Origin: Podochytrium sp. JEL0797
Taxonomy: Eukaryota > Chytridiomycota > Chytridiomycetes > Chytridiales > Chytriomycetaceae
Length of the DNA: 14,225 bases
Reading direction: 5' to 3'
Assembly: GCA_027596195.1 (NCBI GenBank)
Contig: JADGJG010000682.1
Location: 1-14,225 of the forward strand
Of this stretch, positions 1 to 7,693 are shown in pieces. The stretch's first letter is position 1. Each line of letters opens with the position of its first letter. The notes under the pieces were generated by a model. The model made no database searches and was not told where the DNA came from. It saw only the letters and a program-made list of their open reading frames with translations. The position numbers and the translations under genes were made by a program.

Positions 1-20
1 GTTTGTTTTTTTGTTTGCAA

Positions 21-45
21 CCCCCCCCCCCCCCCCCCCCCCCCC
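21..45. repeat. Poly-C homopolymer tract (25 C)
   Basis: An uninterrupted run of 25 C lies twenty bases from the left edge, preceded by a T/G-rich stretch. It falls in or beside the presumed intron upstream of the flavin reductase-like exon. Such a tract so close to a contig end is a likely reason the assembly stopped here, and its exact length is probably unreliable. Confidence 0.9.
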
Positions 46-105
46 ATCGTGGCCATGATACCACATACTAGGAACTGACACAAACCCACATCTATTTGAA
101 ACTAG

Positions 106-538
106 CACTTTGTCGAAAGCGGAAACCACTGCTCGATCCCAGCTCCTTTTGACGTTGAGGAAGATAAGTTGTCTGGACTTACACTCGTTCCTTCCAAAGT
201 CGTGAGGCCGAAACGGTGTTTCGAGAGTTACGTGAACATGGAATGCAAGTTTACGCATTGTCATCGGATTCGGAATGGTGCAGGTGTGTGTGAAATTCTT
301 TATTCTTTCTTTTTGCGATCAAAGTCTGATTGAGGGCCTAAATGAAACAGGCGACATTTCAACCGGGGTCGTGTTTGGTGAGATTGTGGCCATTACTGTT
401 AAGGACGATGTGTGGGACTCGGAGACGAAGGCGGTGGATATGGGCGCGTTTAAGCCTGTTGCGCGATTGGGGGGGAACATGTATGGGCGGACGTTGACTG
501 GGTTTGAAATCAAGAGACCGACGCTGGATCGTGGATAG
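106..538 (+). CDS. Flavin reductase-like (FMN-binding split barrel) protein, 3' part only
   Basis: This is the C-terminal part (about 121 residues) of a flavin reductase-like domain protein. Proposed exons are 106-283 and 351-538; the 67-nt intron (284-350) begins GTGTGT and ends AAACAG. The first visible exon follows a TAG acceptor at 103-105, and stops occur in frame just upstream, so earlier exons probably lie beyond the edge. Visible family signatures are HFVESGNH, GLTLVPSKVV, YVNMECKFTH, VVFGEIVAITVKDDVWD and, near the end, ARLGGNMYGRT followed by FEIKRP. In this family the split barrel binds FMN and typically supports flavin reduction or related oxidoreductase chemistry in the cytosol; the substrate cannot be read here. 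The stop at 536-538 is close to where the family normally ends. Its neighbour PSF1 is convergent, 207 bp away. A decayed 5' end instead of a missing one is possible, because no clear donor for the upstream intron is visible. Confidence 0.72.
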
Positions 539-745
539 AGAGTCGTAGCTGCCGGCAAAGAAAAATACATCATTTTCGGACTCGGTGTCAAAACATTCCC
601 GACACTCCACAATTTTCCGCCTAGTTTATTCGCGGCCAGCAGTCGCTGGAGACTGCATGTCCGGGAAGGAAGTCCGCCATCCAAACAAACATTTTTGTGC
701 GCGTGAAATCGCACCTTCTCCTAACCACTTTATTTTCTTTCCAGT

Positions 746-1719
746 TCAGACTTGAACCAAATAGCCCAATGTTATGAACTTGTCAACATCTGACCGCCTC
801 ACATAATGCTGCTCCCCTTTCATGAGTTTCAACACTGCCCCGCTCTCCGTCACAATCTCGCCCAACTCCTTCACGACCCTCACATCCACAAACAGATCCT
901 TTGGCGGAATCAGAGGCGCGCTCAAATCAACATCCAACATCGACCCGCGGTACTCTTCGAGTAGTTGTCTGTAATTTGACAGGAACTCGAGCTCATTGGG
1001 CGACATGGCGCGGATGATGGCGGGTGGGAGACCTGTGGGTTGTTGTTGATGGTTTGGTTGGTCTTCGTCCATGTCGTTGTCGTTGTCGATTCGGATTCCC
1101 CCTTCTTCGGCGAGAGAGGCGGCGGCGCCACCGCCAATGTCCCAGACCATGTCCTTGATGGCGTCTGTTTCGTTTGATGGATGTTTAGAAAGGGGGTGTG
1201 GAGGAGATAAAAGGACGGACCCATTCTCGAGCGATGATAGACGAGGAGAAGACGTTTGTTTCGGTGCATGGCTTGGTGGTGCATTTGTGCTGCGACCGTG
1301 AAACCGGTCGAGACTTGCGACAGTTGTTTCTGCAGCGATAAAGTATTCAAAAGGGAATAAAGTATTCGCAAACGGATCAGAGATTGAAAAAGGGGATTCA
1401 AGAAACAAAACCGCACCAGCTGGACTTGAGTCTGACTCAAGGCTGTCCCCCGCAACGTGCTCCCCTCCCCGTCATAGTCCTCCTCATCTAGGTCCATTGC
1501 TGCTTCGGGATGTTCATCGCGGATGAGGTTGATGCGGCCAAAGACGTCCTCGCGCTGTGCCATGAGTGCCTTGATGCTTTCGTAGAGATGTTTCAGCTCG
1601 AGTTTGACGTTGCGGACCACGCCGTCGTTGTAGGCGTAGAACATGCCGCTGTCGTTGCTGCGCTTTGCTTCGCGGATGAGCTTCAGGGCTTCGTCGCCGA
1701 AGCAGGACGTGTTGCTCAT
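746..1719 (-). CDS. PSF1: DNA replication complex GINS subunit Psf1
   Basis: Psf1 is one of four GINS subunits; GINS binds Cdc45 and Mcm2-7 to form the CMG replicative helicase in the nucleus. Exons on the minus strand are 1719-1417, 1329-1221 and 1164-746, giving 276 residues. Introns are 1416-1330 (87 nt, phase 0, ends CTGCAG) and 1220-1165 (56 nt, donor GTCCGT, TCTAAAC branch-like site, ends AACAG). The N-terminal helical domain starts FGDEALKLIREAKR (residues 7-20) and holds the family motif HRNKRLLLVYHRSRM (about 123-137). NELEFLSNYRQLLEEY (about 194-209) leads into the C-terminal B domain, PPKDLFVDVRVVKELGEI (about 224-241) and QHYVRRSDVDKFITLGYL (about 257-274). At 276 residues it is longer than the roughly 200 of human and yeast Psf1. 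The excess lies in two acidic stretches, about 75-86 and 164-172, the second followed by a short Q run. The first ATG of the open frame is used. The gene is divergent from the kinase relic. Confidence 0.93.
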
Positions 1720-1869
1720 TTGTTTTTGTTTTTTGGCAATTTTCGGACGTCTTCGAGAAACAGCCCTGAAAACAAAGCAAGGTTAGTTAAGGGAATTGAA
1801 TTGATTTCCGATTCTCCAATAGCATATCAAAATCCAACAAGCGGTCTGGGGCGCGCGAGTTTTTGCCAC

Positions 1870-2605
1870 TCGAGTGTCAGTACGCAGACCCACGCCAACG
1901 CAGAAAGTACGACACCCAGTTTGTTGCACTTTTCCAGCGGTGGACAGTATTTCTGGTGTCAAGTTAGCTGTTCGGACACGGGGTTTGCGGAATTTGCCAG
2001 TGAGTTTTTGACTTTTTTTTATTACCTATGTATTTAATGTATTTATTAATTGATATAATCAGCGAGCAGCCATCGCATTCTTCGGGACATTTGCGGACTT
2101 TCCGCGCGTACTGAGGCTGTTCTCAACCGGGGAATGAACATTGACCTTATGAAACGGTGCTCAGTTGCAGCGTTACTCGAAATGGTTGAAGGGCTGCCAA
2201 ACCTGCTGCATCCCATCCAAAATCATCAAGGTTAGCTTCGCGGTTGAGGACAGTGCAGGCGCGTGTGTTGTTATGGAAAAAGGAATTATGGGTACGTTCT
2301 CTGCCCGGCCCCCACCCAACCGGAAGTTTTCTCTGCTCGTCTCCCACCTCACACGCGTTTTAGACTTGCATAAGATGTCCCAGCAACTGATGGTCGGAAA
2401 CCCGACCGGAATTCCAGACAACACGTTGCGCGCCATTTGGAAATAAATGATTTCTGCGGTCATTCCCGTCCACGCGCACGGAATGGCCCACCGTGACATC
2501 AAGACTGCCAACTTTGTCTTTCTCGACAATGGGTCCGTCGCGCTTATTGATTTTGGGTTTGAAACATTGAGCGCGCTGGCAACCGGAGCGCCCATTTTTC
2601 CATAG
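1870..2605 (+). pseudogene. Protein kinase-like pseudogene, truncated in the activation segment
   Basis: This is a decayed Ser/Thr protein kinase-like gene. Readable pieces in order are: an exon ending at 1999 (GGQYFWCQVS...GFAEFA); an intron 2000-2062 (GTGAGT..ATCAG); then the αC-like segment ALLEMVEGLPNLLHPIQNHQ ending near 2230. After a reading-frame change, VSFAVEDSAGACVVMEKGIM contains the hinge-like VVMEKG. A 72-nt intron (2292-2363) follows, then DLHKMSQQ, an in-frame TAA at 2444-2446 where the family usually has a residue before MISAV, and HGMAHRDIKTANFVFLDN with the catalytic HRDxKxxN. IDFG carries the metal-binding DFG. The frame then stops at 2603-2605 just after GAPIF, where active kinases have a G(T/S)P..APE segment. 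The glycine loop and VAIK lysine are not recognisable, and HRDIKPAN has become HRDIKTAN. A frameshift, a nonsense codon and a missing C-lobe together argue for a dead copy. The 5' limit is approximate. Splicing around the stop or recoding is less likely. Confidence 0.78.
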
Positions 2606-2696
2606 AAGGGCACTGCAACGGCACCAATATTTTTTTCTAGATCAATCTTATTTTTCTACACCATGTATGCATACCATGTATCCCTGCGTATACCAA

Positions 2697-3876
2697 TCAA
2701 ACAACGAAAACTGCAGCAACCAGAGTCAAAACAAATCCAACACCACCCAAAATCGCCGCACTACTCTTGGTCCCAACGGGAACTCCAACCTTGGCATTCA
2801 CAACCGTAAACATATTAAACTCATTGCACTGCCCCGAAACATAACTCGTTCGCTCCGAAATCGCTCCCGTGCATCCAACACCCGAGAAAATGGAGTAAAC
2901 AATGGAGCCGTTCGCGGCCTGTCCGACAGTGTAAGAAGCAGCTTGGTCGTACTGGAGGCACGAATCGAGCAACATGGCGCGACGCGTGAGGAACTCGGAT
3001 TGGCACTTGGAATCAACGTAAGAGTCGAACAGGACGTACGGTTGGCTCCCAAACTGGGTCTTAGCATCCGCCACAATATCATACGCCGGAGAAGTGGTAG
3101 TAGAATTATCGCAACGGAAGGTGGCCCCATTGAGTGCAGATTGAGTGTCATTTCCGAGCTGAAGAACCGAGCATTTTGTGGACGGACGGCAGGTCCCGAA
3201 CGACTGGGCGTACCCAATGTGGGTCACGTTTTGGCACGCGTGGTCAGAAACGCTGTAGTAGTACCTGCCTTTGAAGCCCTTATTGTTGGTGATTGAGATG
3301 GAGGTCTTGTCGTTGCAGGCGGTTCCGGCCGTGGAGAGTTTTTGACCAAGTTTGGCGGGAACGGTCGTGTTGCAATCGGCATCCGCATACTGGTCAAAGT
3401 ACAGGCTCTGGTTGAAGCTCTATTTTTCATTGGTGAGTTGGAATGTGGGGGGGTGGGAGGGGGGAGGAAAGGGAAATGATTCCTTAAGATACCTGATAAA
3501 TGATTCCCCAAGAACCATCCCCAAACGGAGAAGGATTACACTCAGTCAAAACATAGAGACCTCCAGAAATAATCCCAGTGCACCCAGTTTCCTTGTAATT
3601 CGTCACCAGGGCCGCGGTGGACGGCGTCAGTTCCGCCGGCACATTGATTCCTCCGGACGGTGATAGCGGAATTTGGAGGCATTCAACCACCGCAGCAGTA
3701 CCCGTCTGAGGAGTGGCAGTGCAGACGGAGGATGAGTTCGGGATGCTTATCACGGGAATGCACGTTCCGCTGGATGGCAAGCTGCAGGTGATTGCATTCA
3801 TGCCATTGCCAATGCACGAGCTGTCCACAATGGGGTTGAAAGTCGTGCAGTTCAGGTTGATGCTGGAGGCGGCCAT
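2697..3876 (-). CDS. Cysteine-rich surface protein with probable GPI-anchor tail and internal duplication
   Basis: I do not recognise a named family. Exons on the minus strand are 3876-3493 and 3419-2697, giving 368 residues; the 73-nt intron (3492-3420) starts GTATCT, ends AATAG and is phase 0. The protein is rich in Cys, Ser, Thr and N-glycosylation sequons (NCT, NQS, NTT, NVT, NDT, NST, NGS). Two related halves are visible. LYFDQYADADC (exon 2 start) resembles VLFDSYVDSKC further on, and YKETGCTGIIS in exon 1 resembles FSGVGCTGAIS near the end. The C-terminus is a hydrophobic tail after KSSAAILGG, ending in AAVFVV right at the stop, as in a GPI-attachment signal. A cell-wall or plasma-membrane surface location is inferred. 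The ATG at 3874-3876 sits in a good context (ACCATGG), but the predicted N-terminus MAASSINLNC has no signal peptide. An unseen upstream exon, or joining at the CTCCAG just inside the frame, is possible. The 3' end is convergent with the kinase relic. Confidence 0.7.
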
Positions 3877-3917
3877 GGTCAGTTTCAGAGAGATTTTGGA
3901 GGTCGAGGCTTCGAGTC

Positions 3918-3940
3918 AATCAATCAAAAATTGATTGATT
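3918..3940. repeat. 10-bp perfect inverted repeat, 3-bp spacer
   Basis: AATCAATCAA (3918-3927), AAA (3928-3930) and TTGATTGATT (3931-3940) form a perfect palindrome about 45 bp upstream of the start codon of the Cys-rich gene. It could be a dimeric regulator site in the 5' leader or promoter, or a hairpin in the mRNA leader. No particular factor is implied by the sequence alone. Confidence 0.75.
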
Positions 3941-4295
3941 TTGTGATATCGCACCGGTTTCCAGAGAGGTTGAAAGAGCAAGTTGAAAAACCACCTTAGG
4001 CTCGAAGCCACATTGCTTCTGGTGTTCGACCGCACTTTGCTCGATTTTCCGTGGACGAAGTGATGCGTCTCACGAGCGCGTTGCAGGATTCAAACGCGTT
4101 TCGCACCAAAAGCAGCAACTGTCACGAATGCCAAGCCAGCCTGAATCAAATTTCTGTTCAGGCCGCAGCGAGCGCAAGAAATCAACCCCAGACCCTCAAC
4201 AACCTAACTTTTTCCACATATGGGGGAAGAATGCGCTGAATAAAAGATAGTGTTGCAAGTTCTCTTATATTCCCGTTCATCAAAATCGTTATAAT

Positions 4296-4326
4296 AAAAA
4301 TAAGTGGTATCAAAAATAAGTGGTAT
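4296..4326. repeat. 16-bp tandem direct repeat (two copies)
   Basis: AAAAATAAGTGGTAT occurs at 4296-4310 and again, exactly, at 4312-4326, separated by one C. It lies about 65 bp beyond the stop codon of the minus-strand helical-protein gene, so it is probably in its 3' UTR or terminator region, and the A-rich sequence may be part of that signal. A recent slippage duplication is the simplest explanation. Confidence 0.8.
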
Positions 4327-4389
4327 ACACACAACGCAGTACCCACACAAGCACACGCATCACACAAAAAAAACTCCCACCCTCCTCTT

Positions 4390-6569
4390 TCACCCCTTCA
4401 CAGCCTGTTTCACAAAATCCATCAAATTCTCAACCAGCCCTTCCACATCCAACACCCCACCCTCCTCTCCCGCAGCAACCGCCGCATCCCTTGCGCCTTC
4501 CATCAAACCCCTCACAATCCGCTCATACCCTTGCACATCGACCCTCCTCCCGCGGCTTTCGTTGCAGTCGCGAAACACCATCGTGATCACGTCAAAGGCC
4601 ATCGAGTGGAGCATCGTTTGGAGCCGAGAGAGTGGGGTTTTGGGGCTGGGTGCGAGGCAGGAGAGGTACGCTTGGTGTCCGAAATCTGCGTAGGCGGTGG
4701 GGGAGAGGGTGGTGTGGGAGGCGTCGAGGCAGGCGACGTAGGTTCTCACGTGCGAGAGGGGAGGGGTTGGGGAGAGGGGTATATGTTGGTGCAAGAACGT
4801 GAGGAGGGTTGAGATTGCGCCGTTGGATTCCATTTTGAATGAGGAGAAGGTGTAGGCGGGGCTTGGAGATGTCCAGAACACGCAGCAGTGCGTTCCGAGG
4901 GGGTCTGTGCGTTCATGAAGAGGTTGGTTAGTAGTTGGAAAGCGTTCTAAGGTGTTGCAAAAATACCTGAAGGTGACAGTGATGGAGTTTGGATGAGGGA
5001 CGAGATGGATCCGGTTTCGTTGAGTTTTGCAATGAGGGACGGGTCAAAACACCAGGAGCGGACTTGGAGGACCGAGAGGCCAAAAGCTTGGCAAGCTGGA
5101 GGGGGGGGGGATTTTTTTTTTGTATGAGTGACCGTGGCTTCCAAGTGAGGCCAGGCCTTTTTTCGAACGCACCTTGCATGATCCCAACATCGCTTACGGA
5201 GCGGAGAATCAGTAGCTTCATGTCGGGATGTATTGGGGTATTATGGACTGTCGGTGATTCCTGAGGAGTCGGGTATATTTGGGCGTGCATCAGTTGCTGG
5301 TGGTGTTGCATTGGTGGAGCAAGTAAGGGATGAGACGCGACGGAATGAGAGGGTATATTCGAATGCACTGGAGGTTGCATCCATGCGAAGCCTTGTGGCT
5401 GCAACGCTGTAAAAGACGGGGATGCTGCGAATCCAGAAGTTGAATTCGAAAGGAGCAAGTGGGACTCGTCGGTCAAAGAATGTGATCCAGAATCAAGGAA
5501 TGCGATCGCATTCTCGTCGGGATTGGTATATTGAGAGCCGCATAGGGCATCCGCGAGCAAATCGAACGCGACTTCCATGTATTCCAACGCGCAGAAACGG
5601 ACGTTCGCGTGTTGCTGGAACACAATCTTGAGACGCGGGCGGTCAAGACCTTGTATTTGGGAGAGAGATAAAAGGTACTGCAGTTCGTGCAACATGATTG
5701 TCAGCGTTTTCATTTTGATGCCGCCAAACAGCGGAGCTTCAATGTATTCGCACATGGCGTGCAGGGCGCGACAATCATTCAGCAGGATTTGGACGGTTGC
5801 GGGATCTTCTGGAGCGAGCAGACTCTGGAGCTGGGCAAGCAGAGGCGGCAGGCGGGCTTGGAGGTCGTTGGAATGGGCAAAGATGGCGAGCGCGTTTGCC
5901 AGACAGGCTACGGCAAGTTGCGGAGCACAGCGGGGCGAGAGGAGAAGGTGCATCAGAGTCGCAAAGAAGCGGTCAGCGAGATCGGCAGGAAGCGTGGCGA
6001 GGAAGACGCGGACGTGGGGTTGGGTATTCGTTTCGACAAGCACACTGACAAAGCCAGACACATCCAGGGCTGCGCGGGAGAGGTGCGTGACACTCGCAGG
6101 AGGGGTGGTTGGCGGGAGGGTGCTGTGGGTCGTGGTGGATGGGGGGTCGTCGCTGTGTTGTTTTGGTGAGTTGTGGGAATTCTTTGCCAGTGCTCACCTC
6201 ACAGACTGCGGCGCATCCACTTTCGCCCAGGCGAGGCGCGTGGAGAGAGGAGCGAAGGAGGAAGCGTGGGCAAAGAGCCACTGGTCTGTTGATTAAAAAA
6301 TAAATAAATAAATACAAATAACACAAACACTCCCCCAAACAACACTCACACAGCAGAAGCACATTGATCCCCAGCTTCTTCGCCTCACGACCCACTGCCT
6401 CAGATGCACCTTCTCCTGCGCGTCGAACACCCACTCGGCAAAGCACACTCAGGATCACCCCGCACCCAACACTGCCCGGAACACTCGTGCAAAGCGTCGC
6501 CACACTTTCGCTGACGCACGCGAGGGGTGCCGTGTCTGGCAACCCGAGTCCCAGGGCCGGCGGTTCCAT
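4390..6569 (-). CDS. Hypothetical ~643-residue helical-repeat-like protein, five exons
   Basis: No family is recognised. Proposed minus-strand exons are 6569-6350, 6285-6198, 6152-5173, 5095-4967 and 4904-4390, which join in frame to 643 residues. Introns are 64, 45, 77 and 62 nt, with donors GTGAGT, GTGAGC, GTGCGT and GTATTT and all AG acceptors (CAG in each). The ATG at 6567-6569 opens with MEPPALGLGLPD. The N-terminal ~100 residues are Cys- and Val-rich helices. A T/P-rich linker (TTTHSTLPPTTPPAS) leads to a Leu/Ala-rich region with ARM/HEAT-like spacing (for example FFATLMHLLLSPRCAPQLAV, CLANALAIFAH and LPPLLAQLQSLLAPEDP). A His/Gln/Pro-rich disordered segment follows (MQPPVHSNIPSHS, PPMQHHQQLMHAQIY). 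The C-terminal third is again helical and contains SWCFDPSLIAKLNETGSI, THCCVFWTSPSPAY and CLDASHTTLSPTAYADFGHQ. A scaffold or regulatory role would be a guess. Intron 5172-5096 carries a G10/T10 homopolymer pair, so its length may be misassembled. Confidence 0.68.
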
Positions 6570-7693
6570 GCGCAATTTTTTTGTTTTTCCACAAACCCGC
6601 GCACGAGAAAGACGTGCACCCCGAATTTTAGGTTACATTTTTTTTTAATTATAGACAACCACGCTGTTTCGAAACTGTTGCTGAAAAGTAGGAGCAATGC
6701 GAGGCGTGTAAACTGAATCCACAAGTGGCAGGGTTTTCGCAGGGTTTTCGTTCCGAATTGGACGCGTTTGACAGTTTTCCATTCCTTCCGAACGGGACAC
6801 CCCTGACCACACGGCCCCTCGCCGACACACAGCTACACAGCCCACTCCCCCCCATGCACCATCAACCCCGCAACCGGGGGATCCGTCACGCCATTCCCTT
6901 CGCGCTCTTCCCATGGCTTCTGGCTGTTGGGCAGAGACGGACACGGGTGGCTGGCGCGACCGAGGGCGCTATGTTTGCACCCCGTACTCGCCACGGCGAT
7001 AGGGTATTTCCGAAAGCGGGGGTCGCCGTCCTTTCCGTCTTAGGAAGCTTCACCGCGAACCTCTTGCCAGAAATCGGATCTGCTGGGGCTTGTTGCCAGA
7101 TGCATTGATGTTGGTCTTCAGTTGCAGATATCGCCATGCTCCCTTCCCTTTTTTTTGTTGTTGCTCTTTTACCCCTCCAATTTTGAAAAATGACCCGGGG
7201 ACGCGTGATATGGGCTTCGAGATGGACTCTCTGCATCGTCTTTTCAGCGGTAACATCCCCGATACTTTTTGACTAACTTGGAACACCTGTCAGAACCGCG
7301 TTCGAGTCACGAAATTCATTGATCAAGACTCACCCAGGACTCCCCCTGCGTGGGGCCTCGTCAGAGAGGTGTGAGTATATTTTGTTTGCGTGTGTGCGCG
7401 TTTTGGTTTTGCGTTTTGGTTGAAATGACCACGCGTTTTCCTTCTCACCAACGTGGCCCACGCCTCCTTCAAACCAAATGGATTCTCCTTATTCTTTCGA
7501 CCGCGTTTCTTTGTGTGAATTGCCTTTTAAATAAACCACTTGCGCTCTTCATTGTTGTAAACTGGTAATAACGACTGAGCCAATAACGGTTGAGCCAAGC
7601 ACCACCACCACGACTTTTGTGCTCACGCTCGAGAATGAGCCAATTTCTATGATAACCCAAGGGCCAAAACATGAATGCACGCATGAATGCACT
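6570..7693. other. 1.1-kb region without a convincing gene
   Basis: This lies between the start of the helical-protein gene and the stop of the PPR-like gene, both on the minus strand. Open frames exist on both strands but none matches a family I know. The best is on the minus strand from the ATG at 7137 to 6886, listed separately. A plus-strand stretch around 7284-7371 also reads protein-like (FIDQDSPRTPPAWGLVRE) and is followed by a donor-like GTGAGT, but has no usable acceptor for about 200 bp. The region 7560-7640 holds three copies of TGAGCCAA, two of them inside TAACGACTGAGCCAA / TAACGGTTGAGCCAA, adjacent direct repeats. The part next to 6569 presumably contains the helical-protein gene's promoter. 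Confidence 0.5.
6886..7137 (-). CDS. Doubtful small ORF, 83 residues
   Basis: An ATG at 7135-7137 begins MAISATEDQHQCIWQQAP and continues through DPISGKRFAVKLPKTERT to a stop at 6886. The first 50 residues have a mixed, protein-like composition; the tail is Arg/Ala/Gly-rich and looks less natural. The frame stays open upstream to 7236. I recognise no domain, signal peptide or membrane segment. It could be a small lineage-specific gene, an exon of a larger gene, or chance in a GC-rich stretch. Confidence 0.2.
   Translation of the reverse strand: MAISATEDQHQCIWQQAPADPISGKRFAVKLPKTERTATPAFGNTLSPWRVRGANIAPSVAPATRVRLCPTARSHGKSAKGMA

Larger units (their letters stand above)
3877..4389. other. Gene-poor spacer with weak ORF and small repeats
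   Basis: This 513-bp stretch lies upstream of the Cys-rich gene and downstream of the helical-protein gene. Besides the palindrome at 3918-3940 and the tandem repeat at 4296-4326 it holds one open plus-strand stretch, 4000-4239. Its only ATG lies at 4063 (MRLTSALQDSNAF...) and would give 58 residues. The frame follows a TAG that could be an acceptor, but I recognise no family and no partner exon. It may be a gene fragment or chance. No tRNA-like structure was seen. Confidence 0.5.

Noticed and set aside
4928..5172. Read-through C-terminus of the large 4928-6061 minus-strand ORF
   Set aside because: It would translate a GT..AG intron with homopolymer runs; splicing at 5172/5096 and 4966/4905 gives a longer continuous frame with more protein-like sequence.
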